Source: Daucus carota subsp. sativus (Eukaryota > Streptophyta > Magnoliopsida > Apiales > Apiaceae). From it: a stretch of DNA of 64,000 bases. The stretch is taken from NCBI RefSeq assembly GCF_001625215.2, contig NC_030381.2, positions 44,080,689 to 44,144,688 on the forward strand, in the 5' to 3' direction. A program made the position numbers and the translations under genes. Positions 54,196 through 64,000 of the stretch are shown here, piece by piece. The notes under the pieces are model-generated. The model made no database searches. It saw only the letters and a program-made list of their open reading frames with translations, and had not been told where the DNA came from. How positions within the stretch are numbered: position 1 is the first letter of the stretch; each line of letters begins with the position of its first letter.

Positions 54196-56115
54196 ATGAT
54201 GTTCTTACCCGCCATTTGTCTCTCAACCAACATAACCGCCACTTCAACTCCTCACAAACCAACACAAACACCCACCAATCTTTTAAAATCTTTGTCAAAA
54301 TCTGGTAAATTAGATGAAGCTCTTCACTTAATTGAATCAAACCCCACTTCTTTATCTTACCCTAATGTTGATGCTTACTCTTCATTTCTCCATTCTTGTA
54401 TCTCTAAAAGATCATTACATCATGGTCAAAGACTCTATCTTCAACTCCTTTTATCAAAGAATAAGACTCACCAGAATCTTCTTCAAAACCCCATTATTAA
54501 AAGCAAGCTCATCACCCTTTACACTGTGTGTGGCGAAATTGATGAGGCTCGAAGAGTTTTCGATGATGGGAAATCGAGGGATGAGGCTGTTTGGGTTGCT
54601 ATGGCAATTGGGTATTCAAGAAAAGGGCTTTTTAGGGAAAGTTTGGAGCTTTATTGTGATATGTTGTGGCAATGTGTTTGGCCTAGTAATTTCGGGTTTT
54701 CGACTGCTTTGAAGGCGTGTTCGGAGCTGGGTGAGGTGGGGGTTGGGAGAATGGTTCATGCCCAGGTTGTGAAAGCGGGTGATGAAGTTGATCAGGTGGT
54801 GTTTAATTCTCTTTTGAGGTTGTATAATCAATGTGGGTGTTTTGAGGATGTTGTGAAGTTGTTTGATGAAATGCCTCAACGGAATGTTGTTACGTGGAAC
54901 TCGTTGCTAGATGGGTTGGTTCAGCGTGGTCAGTTGTTTGAGGCGTTTAAGTTGTTCAGGAAAATGCAGGTTGAGGGGACTGGATTTAGTTGGGTTACTC
55001 TTACGACGGTTTTATCTGCGTGTGCTAAGGTTACGGCTTTATGTAGTGGAAAAGAGATACATGCTCAGATTGTGAAATCCTGGGGGAAGCCTGATGTGTT
55101 AGTGCTGAACTCACTTGTGGATATGTATGCTAAATGTGGGGAAATGGATTATTGTAGTAGAGTGTTTGATTTGATGGGAAGTAAAGATGTGACTACATAC
55201 AATACAGTGCTTAAGGGCTATACAATTAGTGGGTGTATGACAGAAGCAATAAAGTTATTCGAGGAAATGATTTATTCTGGATATTATCCGGATGAGGTTA
55301 CTTTTATCGCCTTATTATCGGGTTGCAGCCATGCGGGGTTTGCAGATGAGGGGCGGATGTTTTTTGACAAAATGAGTGTGGAATTTGGGATCAAGCCAAA
55401 CTTAGAGCATTATGCTTGTTTGGTTGATTTGTTAGGTAGATCTGGGAAAATAAAGGAGGCTTTGGAGGTTGTAAAGAAAATGCCTATGAAGCCAGGTAGT
55501 AGCATCTGGGGTTCATTACTGAATTCTTGTCGACTTTATGGAAATGTTTCCTTAGCAGAGTTGGTTGCCGCAAAGTTGTTTGAATTGGAACCAAGTAACC
55601 CAGGTAATTATGTGATGCTATCAAACATTTACGCAAAAGCAATGATGTGGGATGGCGTTGAAAACGTTAGAAAATCAATGGAAAATGAGGGACTACAAAA
55701 GGAGCCTGGATGTAGCTGGATGCAAATAAAACATAAAGTACATACTTTTGTTGCTAGTGGGAGTTCTGCATTTCGTGATACAGAAGAATTCAAAAAAGTT
55801 TGGAATGACTTGACGGATGCTATGGAAAGAATTGGATATGTGCCAGATACAAGATCTGTACTTCATGATGTTAATGAAGAAATGAAGACAGAGTGGGTTT
55901 GTGGCCATAGTGAAAGGCTTGCAACAATGTTCGGGCTCATCCACACTGGATCCGAGATGCCAATTAGGATCACTAAAAATCTACGTGTTTGTTTAGACTG
56001 TCATATATGGATGAAGTATGTATCCAAAGTAACAAATAGAAAGATTATTTTGAGAGACACAAATCGCTTTCACCAGTTTAAACATGGAACTTGCTCCTGC
56101 AAAGATTACTGGTGA
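54196..56115 (+). CDS. Pentatricopeptide repeat protein, PLS-DYW class
   Basis: Intronless, 639 residues. DYW-class PPR proteins bind specific organelle RNAs and carry out C-to-U editing. Tandem PPR motifs fill about residues 65-500, with typical signatures such as NVVTWNSLLDGLVQRGQLFEA, VLNSLVDMYAKCGEMD and HYACLVDLLGRSGKIKEA. The E region follows (SNPGNYVMLSNIYAKAMMWD). The DYW deaminase domain has the zinc and catalytic motif HSE at 571-573, CLDC at 599-602, and the exact terminal DYW. A Ser/Thr-rich N-terminus fits an organelle transit peptide. It recalls Arabidopsis At3g14330 (a plastid editing factor), but that orthology is from memory. The target is unknown. Confidence 0.93.
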   Translation: MMFLPAICLSTNITATSTPHKPTQTPTNLLKSLSKSGKLDEALHLIESNPTSLSYPNVDAYSSFLHSCISKRSLHHGQRLYLQLLLSKNKTHQNLLQNPIIKSKLITLYTVCGEIDEARRVFDDGKSRDEAVWVAMAIGYSRKGLFRESLELYCDMLWQCVWPSNFGFSTALKACSELGEVGVGRMVHAQVVKAGDEVDQVVFNSLLRLYNQCGCFEDVVKLFDEMPQRNVVTWNSLLDGLVQRGQLFEAFKLFRKMQVEGTGFSWVTLTTVLSACAKVTALCSGKEIHAQIVKSWGKPDVLVLNSLVDMYAKCGEMDYCSRVFDLMGSKDVTTYNTVLKGYTISGCMTEAIKLFEEMIYSGYYPDEVTFIALLSGCSHAGFADEGRMFFDKMSVEFGIKPNLEHYACLVDLLGRSGKIKEALEVVKKMPMKPGSSIWGSLLNSCRLYGNVSLAELVAAKLFELEPSNPGNYVMLSNIYAKAMMWDGVENVRKSMENEGLQKEPGCSWMQIKHKVHTFVASGSSAFRDTEEFKKVWNDLTDAMERIGYVPDTRSVLHDVNEEMKTEWVCGHSERLATMFGLIHTGSEMPIRITKNLRVCLDCHIWMKYVSKVTNRKIILRDTNRFHQFKHGTCSCKDYW

Positions 56116-57520
56116 TTGCACAAGTGGAATATTCAAAATTGTTTGTAAGTTCTTCTTTAAATAAATAAGTAATCATTATATTCAAAGTTGATATTCTAGT
56201 GAGGCCGAGATTATGTCGTATATATATGGTTTTATTGGTTATATAGAATATGAATCTATCGTAGTAAATACATCCAAATCATTACCCTCATGCAAGTATA
56301 GCTACATAGAAAAGGATTTATTTATTTTTTTGGTCGCAAAATGTGACCTGGTTCATTCAAGATGCCTGGCATAATATTATTGTTGCAACATCTTGTAAAT
56401 AAATATTTAGTCATATTTGATTTCACTGACTTTATATACATGTTTGCGTAAGTTAGGAGCTAATCCCTCCATATAATTAAGCTATAATTTTGACTTAATA
56501 TTGAGCTTATCATAGTCTCTGGTATTGGCATCCCTTGCACCGTGATTCATTTATAACTGAACACACAAATTATATTGGTTTTACCGCAACAATAGGATGT
56601 TACTTGCTGATATCTACTTCTTTTGTCTAAGTGGTGGAGACATAATCACAATGTTAATCAGCATGTGAAGAACTGTACAACTAGAATTTCATTTTGAATG
56701 TCTAATGAAATCTCAGTCATATTCTCGATGCATTCATCTCTAATAACATTTCATTACTATCCTTGCCGGTCTGATTATTTATTTCATCAGCTTTTGTCCC
56801 CCAATTAGTTTCTTGTCCCAGTTTGTAGCGAGAACTGTAAAGCATTTTGATGCCCTCCTTTAACGTTTGATTCATCTTCACTTTACTTGTCCATCAAATA
56901 GATTCTATAATATGAAGCTGATATATCGATAGACTGCTCTTAAACTGCTTCTGCCTTAGTTAATAAAGTGCTGACATGATATACATGTTTCTTCAACATC
57001 TGATTCACCTTCCTGGCTTGAAGATCAAGCACAGTTAAAACAGTCATGAATCGGATGTGAACTCCTCCTGCTGCTTCTAAGATGATAGACAAATTAACGA
57101 GGCCTCCTGTATGCACACTAATTTTCTAACTAAAATCAGGCAATTTGATATTTAATAATAAATTTATGAGTTTTTTATTATTTTAATATTCTTAAAACAA
57201 ATAATTAAAATTGTAATACGATAAATGAGTAAATAGAATATCAAATATACTTGATAAATGTGAAATTTGAATTCTCTTATTAATAATTAATGTATTGTCA
57301 CGATAATAGTGTATTGTCTAAAAAACACTAGATATAATAAATGTTTTGAGTTCATTCATATCAGCTGTCAATCACAACTAAAATGATACTTGTGCCCTCC
57401 GCCTCTAGGCACAGGTCAGCCGGGCCCTTCATATAATCAGTAAGAAACTTTAACATGTTTTCTTGTATGTATAAACTTCCCCTTCGACGGCTTGAAATTT
57501 TCACCTGTTTTTTCTTTAAG

Positions 57521-58191
57521 AGTTAATTACACTTTGTAACCCCTAGGATTGCTCCAAACGCACTTAAGATCCTGAACTATCAAACGTGACATAATGCACC
57601 CTGAACTTTACATTCTCGTGCAAGTTGTAACCCATAGTCACTATTCCGTCCAAATATGCCGTTAACTTTAACTGTTTGAGAGGTAACAGTGTGTATATTA
57701 GTTTCTAACAGCTACTTTACCTCTTGTGACCCCTCAAAAATTATGTATTATATTTTGAAATTATTTCTGAACACATAAAACGATGTAAAAAAATTTAAAA
57801 TAAGTTTAAAATATGTATCTAGATTTAAAATCTGAAAATTTATTATTATTTTTACATAAACGATGTAACTTATTTTAAAATTTTAAAATAAATACATATT
57901 TTAAAAATTAGTTTAATAGTTTTTACATCGTTGTGTGTGTTCAGAAATAATTTCAAAATATAATACATAAACTTTGAGGAGTCACAGGGGGTAAAGTAGC
58001 TGTTAGAAACTACTATACACACTGTTACCTCTCAAACAGTTAAAGTTAACGGCATATTTGGACGGAATAGTGACTATGGGTTACAACTTGCACGAGAATG
58101 TAAAGTTCAGGGTGCATTATGTCACGTTTGATAGTTCAGGATCTTAAGTGCGTTTGGAGCAATCCTAGGGGTTACAAACTGTAATTAACTC
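57521..58191. mobile_element. Mutator-like foldback MITE with near-identical arms
   Basis: 671 bp. The left end GAGTTAATTACACTTTGTAA and the right end complement GAGTTAATTACAGTTTGTAA start arms of about 280-300 bp that differ at only a few positions. The perfect 9-bp target duplication TTTCTTTAA lies at 57512-57520 and 58192-58200. No coding. The near-identical arms suggest a young insertion or conversion between arms. Confidence 0.88.
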
Positions 58192-58214
58192 TTTCTTTAA
58201 ACTGCAATAAGTAA

Positions 58215-58544
58215 GGCTCTGTTTGGAAATTAGAGATTTGGGGTAAAATTAGAGGTTTGAGGTGTTTTAGAGGTTTGATCAAGAGAATCCGCTAATATTA
58301 GTGTTTGGTAGTTAACGGATTGAAATAGAGGTTTTGATCCTAAAAGCTACTTTGAGGAATTTTTTGGATTAGCGGTTTTGGTTTGTGTCACACAAATTTA
58401 ATCAATCAGCTATTTACCAAACAGTTCTATGAGAAACAGCTAATTCAATCAGCTAGTCAAAACATCTACTTTAATCAGCTAGTCAAAACATCTAATTTAA
58501 TCCCCTAACAACTAACCGCTAACCGATAATTCACAAACAGAGCC
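58215..58544. mobile_element. Tourist-like (PIF/Harbinger) MITE
   Basis: 330 bp with ends GGCTCTGTTTGG and CAAACAGAGCC, flanked by TAA at 58212-58214 and 58545-58547, the 3-bp target preferred by PIF/Harbinger elements. It contains a tandem AATCAGCTAGTCAAAACATC repeat near 58456-58500. Confidence 0.8.
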
Positions 58545-59033
58545 TAAGTTTTATTTGCTCACCTCTTAATAAAATGTACATACTCCCTAAGAGTTTGGGT
58601 GATATTTTTTGGAGTAACGCGCACCCCGACCCTACTCTCATGAGAAATAAATTAATTTAATATATTTACCAATCAGTATCATGTCGCCCACTTCATCTGG
58701 CACCAGAATAATGAAATGCATAAAATCAGAATGAACATATCAAGAGATATGCATGTTAAATGAGCACGCAAGTTATACTAACAACACTAATTCGTTCAAT
58801 AAGAAAAATATAGCCGCCAAGCAGGACCCGTAGAACTGCAGAAAAAATGGCACACCAGTCCATTTATGACTGGACATTACACTTGCCTACTCTACTCTCA
58901 AACAAAATCACACAAAAAAGAGTCAATTTAGGCTACTAGTTTATTCAAACTCCTCCCCTGGCTGGCGGGCTGGCGGGCGTTTTAGCCTTTAGTACCGCCC
59001 CACATTTTTACTTGCAGCATGCCACACTTCTCA

Positions 59034-59041
59034 TATAAATA
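59034..59041 (+). promoter_or_regulatory. TATA box of FAD2-like gene
   Basis: TATAAATA 110 bp before the start codon. It implies a leader of about 75 nt with no intron, unlike housekeeping FAD2 genes, which usually carry a long 5'-leader intron. Confidence 0.6.
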
Positions 59042-59143
59042 TCCAAGCTGCTCTAAGTTCTAAACACAACACCATCATCTCAACTCAACACACAAACAAA
59101 CAAAACAAACTTGAGTGTGTTGAAGAGTAGAAGATTTTTCGCA

Positions 59144-60295
59144 ATGGGTGCAGGTGGGCGCATGTCTGAGCCTTCGAGTACCAAGAAAACTCAGGCAGAA
59201 GCACTTCGACGCGCTCCTCATGAGAAACCTCCTTTCACTATAGGTGACCTTAAAAAGGCCATTCCTGCCCATTGCTTCGAAAAATCATTGATCACTTCGT
59301 TTCGTTACCTCATCCAAGACCTCATCATGGCCTATGCGCTTTACTATGTTGCCACCAACTATATCGATCAGTACTTGCCCCATCCTCTGAATTACTTGGG
59401 CTGGGCAGCCTACATTGCTGTCCAGGGCTGTGTACTGACCGGGGCTTGGGTCGTAGGCCATGAATGTGATCACGACGCCTTCAGTGACTACGGCTGGGTT
59501 AATGACCTTGTTGGCCTGATTGTCCACTCTTCTCTCATGGTCCCTTATTTCTCCTGGAAAATCAGCCACAGGCGCCACCACGCCAACACTCAATCCCTTG
59601 AGAACGACGAGGTTTATGTCCCGCGGTTCAAGTCCAACATCAGGAACTACTACAAGATTTTCAACAACCCCCCTGGCCGAGTCCTCGTCTGGGCCACCAC
59701 ACTCCTCATAGGCTTCCCTTTATACTTAATGTTCAACGTCTCGGGCCACAAGTACGAGAGGTGGACTTCACACTACGATCCCCACAGCCCTCTCTACACA
59801 GAACGCGAACGCAAACAGATCATTGTTTCTGACGTCGCCATTCTTGCTGTCATCTATGGCCTATACCGTCTCGTACTACTCAAAGGATTCGCCTGGGTGT
59901 TCTGTGTCTACGGAGGCCCATTGCTCGTTGTCAACGGATGGTTCACATTGATCACAATCCTCAACCACACTCACCCTTCGGTTCCTTACTACGACTCAAC
60001 TGAATGGGATTGGTTGAGGGGAGCTCTCTGCACCGTCGACAGGGACTATGGAATTCTGAACAAGGTGTTCCATAACGTCTGCAATGCTCATGTCTGTCAC
60101 CACATTTTCTCCATGATCCCACATTACCACGGGCTAGAAGCCACCGAGGCCATGAAGCCGCTCCTTGGGGATTACTACCAGTACGACGGGACACCGATTC
60201 TAAAGGCCATGTACCGCGAAATGAAGGAATGTATATACGTGGAGAAAGATGAGGGCGAGACTAAAGGAGTCTACTGGTACCGAAAGGATATCTAG
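59144..60295 (+). CDS. Divergent FAD2-like membrane fatty-acid desaturase (acetylenase/desaturase)
   Basis: Intronless, 383 residues, exactly the usual FAD2 length. FAD2 enzymes act on phosphatidylcholine-bound acyl chains in the ER with a di-iron centre. All three histidine boxes are present: HECDH (106-110), HRRHH (142-146) and HVCHH (316-320). Around them are unusual residues: HECDHDAF where Delta12 desaturases have HECGHHAF, NHTHPS for QHTHPS, and HVCHHIFSMIPHYHG for HVAHHLFSTMPHYHA. It ends KGVYWYRKDI. These changes suggest a specialised member (acetylenase, conjugase, hydroxylase or other), as in the expanded FAD2 families behind falcarin-type polyacetylenes in Apiaceae; the activity cannot be read from sequence. 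Start: the ATG at 59144 gives the canonical MGAGGRMS; the frame upstream has only a TTG. Confidence 0.93.
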   Translation: MGAGGRMSEPSSTKKTQAEALRRAPHEKPPFTIGDLKKAIPAHCFEKSLITSFRYLIQDLIMAYALYYVATNYIDQYLPHPLNYLGWAAYIAVQGCVLTGAWVVGHECDHDAFSDYGWVNDLVGLIVHSSLMVPYFSWKISHRRHHANTQSLENDEVYVPRFKSNIRNYYKIFNNPPGRVLVWATTLLIGFPLYLMFNVSGHKYERWTSHYDPHSPLYTERERKQIIVSDVAILAVIYGLYRLVLLKGFAWVFCVYGGPLLVVNGWFTLITILNHTHPSVPYYDSTEWDWLRGALCTVDRDYGILNKVFHNVCNAHVCHHIFSMIPHYHGLEATEAMKPLLGDYYQYDGTPILKAMYREMKECIYVEKDEGETKGVYWYRKDI

Positions 60296-60555
60296 TTTAT
60301 TTGTTTTTTCCTAAAAATTTCTGGTAATTTCAGATGGTTTCAATGTTAATGTTGTAAGTTCAGAAAAAGGAATTGGAAAGCATGACTCCTCTCCTTTTGT
60401 GATGAATAGAATCATAAATTTCAGGCATATACAATTTCATTCACTTCGAGCATCAAAATAATTGTCGTAAAAGCTTGTCTTTAATCTGCCCCCGCCAGTT
60501 TTAGCAAATAAAAGTTCGTTTAACGTGACATGTAATTTGAAATGGAGATAACGCC

Positions 60556-62010
60556 CAGGGCCGGTCCAAGACCGGTGCAACCAGTGCTCCAGCACTGGGT
60601 CCATTGGTCCAGGGGGCCCAAAAATGTATGTGTTACTATACTTCTACAGGCCTTTTTTTTCCCCTGATGCTACTCAACGCAAAGGCCACGTACGTTAACT
60701 GCTCCTCTGCTCCATTAAACGATCGGTCCAATTACATAATTAACTTCAAGTTTCAAGTTTTAATCCAGGACGTCAATTCTTAGAAAAACAAAGATAATGA
60801 CTTATTTCAATCTTTTAATTTAGTTGTTTATATATAATATATTATCTCAAAATTGTAGTAACTATTGGCTACTTGTTTATCTAATCTCTAATCTAATACT
60901 ACTTATTTGTTTAATATATATGATTTCTGTGATCAGTACTTTGTCGAATAATTTTTTTTGCAATTTTTTTCAGTTTGGGATTGGGGACTTGATAGTTGTT
61001 ATTGATTGGAGTTGAAGGATTCTGCCACTGCTTCACTACTTCAATACTTGTTCTCCCATTTATTCAGGTTTCACTTTCTCACAAGTCATACATCTTCCCG
61101 ATTGCTTGCTATTTTAGTGCATAAAATGTTTACTAAAAAGTAGTCATCTGGTAATGATAAAAGAAAAAGAAAGAAAGAGGAGGAAGAAAAAATTAAACCA
61201 TTAAAGGGATCGCTTCAAAAACTTTGGAAGAAAGCCAAACAGTCTGATGTGCCTATAGAAAAAGACGAGTCTGAAATTGTAGAGAAGGAGGTGTCTCAAG
61301 TTCAAAGTACTTTTACACAAGAACATGAAGGACTAAAAACTTGTTGTCTGGAACTTGAAAAGTCCTCAACTCATGGTGATGCTTGTGATATTGATGCAAA
61401 ACGGTTGCTTTCAGAATTACAAATTTTACAGGAGATGCTTCCAAGTGTAGCATATGAATGTGAAATACCATGGAATTCTCTTAAAGTTTTAGAATTTGTG
61501 AAGAAGATGGACATGTTTCCAAATATTTTAGTGGCTTATAGGATTTTATTAACCATACCTATTACTGTGACATCTGCAGAACGGAGCTTCTCAAAATTGA
61601 AGTTAATTAAGTCTTATTTACAGACAAGCATGACTCAAGATAGGTTGAATGGATTGGCAATTTTGAGTATTGAGAAAAATATACTCAAAAGTATTGATGT
61701 GGAGCATATAATCGATGATTTTGCTTCCAAAAATGCGAGAAGAGGACATTTCAAATGAGGATTGATGTGTTGCAGATTTCCGGTTCAGGATTTTATTAGG
61801 ATGAAAAAACATGATTTAAACATATGTAATTTTTGTTTTTTATGATATACTCATGCCACTAGTTTTGTGTTTATACGATATCACCAGCTTTAGTATATCT
61901 AATTTCAAGTTGCTTGGAATTTTTCTTTTTATATTCATATTAGTAGTCTTGTGTAAAAAGGTCCATAAAAAATTTCGCACTAGGCCACCGAAATTTCAGG
62001 ACCGACCCTG
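60556..62010 (+). mobile_element. Deleted hAT transposon
   Basis: 1,455 bp. Ends CAGGGCCGGTCC and GGACCGACCCTG are inverted at 11 of 12 positions. Flanking octamers ATAACGCC (60548-60555) and ATAGCGCC (62011-62018) match at 7 of 8. It keeps the 3' part of a transposase (separate entry); the DNA-binding and most of the catalytic region are deleted. Confidence 0.85.
61249..61758 (+). pseudogene. hAT transposase remnant (C-terminal dimerisation domain)
   Basis: Open frame of 169 codons ending TGA at 61756-61758. Its last 75 residues are the hAT C-terminal dimerisation region: LVAYRILLTIPITVTSAERSF, then SKLKLIKSYLQTSMTQDRLN and LAILSIE. It lacks the BED zinc finger and most of the RNase-H-like core; a full transposase has roughly 600-800 residues. 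The CDS start is arbitrary: there is no ATG at 61249 and the frame runs in from upstream. In the 100 bases before it, Lys/Glu-rich codons (KKRKKEEEEK-like) suggest remains of the N-terminal basic region. Confidence 0.8.
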
Positions 62011-62596
62011 ATAGCGCCCAATATGACCTTATACTCCATTTGTTTATGTTGATTTTTTCATTTCCGTCTCCCTCTTCTATTGTACTTAGATAGCTTTGTC
62101 CCATATTTGAAAATCCTCCGAAATTCAGTGGTATATAATTCTAACTCTCATATTTTGAAATTCTTATTCCGTCACTGAATTCAGAACTATGAACTACATT
62201 GCTAAAAGTAATAATGTTTCATTTCTTTTACTATCATCCTGAAAAATAATTGAAGTTTGGAGTACACACTTCAATTGCTCACATGCATCTTGCATCAAGT
62301 AAGCAGCATACGACGGTAGCAATGTCAATCCCCATGAACAAGTCAAGAATTTATGAACCAGCAACAGATTTAACAATTAAAAACAAAATCTGTATCGCAG
62401 ATCCACCTGCACATGCAATCTATGCATAAAATTTCCATCATCTCATTCTTCAATGCTACAGCTATACTAAACTAACAACAAAACAAATCTAGTCAATCTG
62501 TATCTTAGTTTACATTTCAAACACATATTTTGACCTGCAATATCTTATATATTGATCATTACTCTTCTTCAGCTCAAAGTTACTATCAATCATATA

Positions 62597-63757
62597 ATGG
62601 ATTCTCCTAAGAAATCCCACTCTCAGTTTACCAAATTCTACTATATTTTCCTTCTTCTATCGACAAATCTTCTTACCTTGTTCATATCGACCACCTTTAA
62701 TTCCTCTGGATGCTCTCTAAATTTTTCCGGAAACACTCCAACAGCTATACAGGATCATGTCACCCAGGCAAGTTCTAACCTCCCATCTGAATTCATCGCG
62801 TTCACATCTCCACATGAACTTCCATTCGGATTCAACACGAATTTTGATTCTGACAAAATCGTCCCTCCAGTTGGCCGCCCCTGTACCCTCTTTCCTGACA
62901 TTCTCCGTAAATACATGACATATAAGGTCAATGGATCATGCCCTGATGATGAGCTATTAGCACAAAAGCTCCTCCTTAAAGGATGTGAGCCACTACCTCG
63001 TAGAAGATGCCGTGCAGCTGCTCCACAGGACTACGTGGAGCCATATCCTCTTCCAGCTAGCTTCTGGTCCACCCCATCAGATTCATCAGTTGTCTGGACT
63101 GCATATACCTGCAAGAACTACACATGTCTAATTAACCGCAAGCGTAATCAGAAAGGCTTTGATGACTGCAAAGACTGTTTTGATCTTAAAGGAGTAGAGA
63201 AGAGTCGTTGGACTAAACCAACCAGTGGTGGTGGAGTTGATTTCTCTATAGACGAAGTCCTGGCAGTGAAAAAGCCAGGAACAATCCGAATCGGGCTTGA
63301 CATTGGAGGCGGAGTGGCCACATTTGCAATCAGAATGCAGGCAAGAAATGTAACCATTGTTACAACATCAATGAACTTGAACGGTCCTTTCAATAATTTT
63401 ATAGCTGCAAGAGGGGTTGTGCCTTTGTACCTCAGTATTTCCCAGAGGCTACCATTCTTCGACAACACATTGGATATCGTCCACTCCATGCACGTTATGA
63501 GTAACTGGATACCAACAACATTGCTGCACTTCATGTTCTTTGACATCTACAGGGTGCTGAGGCCCGGTGGTTTGTTTTGGCTGGACCATTTCTTCTGCGT
63601 CGGTGAGCAGCTGGAGGAGGTTTATGCGCCACTTATAGACAGCATCGGATTTACAAAGGTGAAGTGGGTGGTAGGAAGGAAGTTAGATCGTGGACCAGAG
63701 CTCAAGGAAATGTACCTGTCGGCATTGTTAGAAAAGCCACTAAAGAATTCTTGGTAA
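62597..63757 (+). CDS. Putative type II membrane S-adenosylmethionine-dependent methyltransferase
   Basis: Intronless, 386 residues. A short basic N-terminus and one hydrophobic anchor (about 14-33) suggest a type II Golgi membrane protein. The catalytic half is class I Rossmann: motif I IRIGLDIGGGVATFAIRM (230-247), an acidic VHSMHV block (295-300) and the post-motif RVLRPGGLFWLDHF (319-332). The stem region holds Cys pairs (CKNYTC, DCKDCF) typical of a plant-specific group of uncharacterised SAM methyltransferases related to the DUF248/QUA2-like pectin methyltransferases. The substrate is unknown. Start: the ATG at 62597 is the first in-frame; upstream codons of the open frame have only a TTG. 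The transcript end lies within the last 243 bases of the window. Confidence 0.85.
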   Translation: MDSPKKSHSQFTKFYYIFLLLSTNLLTLFISTTFNSSGCSLNFSGNTPTAIQDHVTQASSNLPSEFIAFTSPHELPFGFNTNFDSDKIVPPVGRPCTLFPDILRKYMTYKVNGSCPDDELLAQKLLLKGCEPLPRRRCRAAAPQDYVEPYPLPASFWSTPSDSSVVWTAYTCKNYTCLINRKRNQKGFDDCKDCFDLKGVEKSRWTKPTSGGGVDFSIDEVLAVKKPGTIRIGLDIGGGVATFAIRMQARNVTIVTTSMNLNGPFNNFIAARGVVPLYLSISQRLPFFDNTLDIVHSMHVMSNWIPTTLLHFMFFDIYRVLRPGGLFWLDHFFCVGEQLEEVYAPLIDSIGFTKVKWVVGRKLDRGPELKEMYLSALLEKPLKNSW

Positions 63758-64000
63758 ACTTTAGTTCTTGTTGTTTCTGAAGTTTCTGATTCTTAAGGGA
63801 AAGTTCTGTTTTTGCTTTACAAATTTATTGCTGTAACTTCTTTATTTGCATATTCTGGTTTGCCGATTTTTGGGACCCTTGTGAGGGAGGCCTGCCGTGT
63901 ATTATGGAGAAGAACATGTTTAGTTTTAATCTTAGTTCAGTCAAATGTAACAAGTTTTTCCAGCTCTGACGTAGATATTTGTTTAACTTGCCCATATATT

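Larger units (their letters stand above)
56116..59143. other. Intergenic spacer between PPR and FAD2-like genes
   Basis: 3.0 kb. It includes a Mutator-like foldback element (57521-58191), immediately followed by a Tourist-like MITE (58215-58544), then the FAD2-like promoter. The stretch 56116-57500 shows no gene or clear repeat. Confidence 0.65.
60296..62596. other. Intergenic spacer between FAD2-like and methyltransferase genes
   Basis: 2.3 kb, mostly filled by the hAT element at 60556-62010. A terminus-like TTATTCCGTCACTG near 62164 may be a remnant of another hAT MITE. No other gene recognised. Confidence 0.6.

Noticed and set aside
59111-59143. Upstream extension of the FAD2-like frame
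   Set aside because: Begins with TTG; the ATG at 59144 gives the canonical FAD2 N-terminus and length.
62552-62596. Upstream extension of the methyltransferase frame
   Set aside because: No ATG; first ATG is at 62597.

Overview
This is a 64 kb piece of plant nuclear DNA. It is AT-rich. Genes are split by many GT-AG introns, and introns and spacers are full of small transposable elements. Every gene recognised is a plant (eudicot) type: plant glutamate decarboxylase with a C-terminal calmodulin-binding tail, a DYW pentatricopeptide protein, a TPX2-domain protein, and a divergent FAD2. The FAD2-like desaturase resembles the expanded FAD2 families of polyacetylene-making asterids such as Apiaceae. 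I infer an asterid, perhaps Apiaceae, but the sequence does not prove it.

Layout: UDP-glucose pyrophosphorylase (5' end missing, +, 1-7105); universal stress protein (+, 8635-10238); glutamate decarboxylase (-, 10865-16449), convergent with the stress protein gene; a 4.9 kb gene-free spacer with mobile-element remnants; an ABC1/ADCK1-type atypical kinase spread over 16 exons and 16.3 kb (+, 21341-37658); a TM9/nonaspanin endomembrane protein (+, 39169-43204); a short TPX2-domain gene read on the minus strand (45673-46838); an LDIP-like lipid-droplet protein (+, 49085-53045); an intronless PLS-DYW PPR protein (+, 54196-56115); an intronless FAD2-like desaturase/acetylenase (+, 59144-60295); and an intronless putative Golgi-type methyltransferase (+, 62597-63757). 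Exon models were built by hand from splice sites and protein similarity. For each complete multi-exon gene the summed coding length is a multiple of three.

Mobile DNA makes up much of the rest. Elements with target-site duplications (TSDs) that can be read directly include a SINE (12 bp), a hAT MITE nested in a foldback element (8 bp), a solo LTR (5 bp), a hAT element (8 bp), two Mutator-like MITEs (9 bp each), a Tourist-like MITE (TAA) and several Stowaway/Emigrant-like MITEs (TA). A non-autonomous hAT element at 60556-62010 still carries an open frame for the hAT C-terminal domain.

The genes are ordinary, unrelated housekeeping or metabolic neighbours. I see no operon-like or cluster logic and no clear sign of an undescribed system. 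The most notable points are the nested insertions, a GC-rich tandem repeat inside the solo LTR, a KAAQ variant of the ABC1K KxGQ motif, a GC-AG intron in the TPX2-like gene, a TATA-like box at a MITE junction, and a strongly divergent FAD2.
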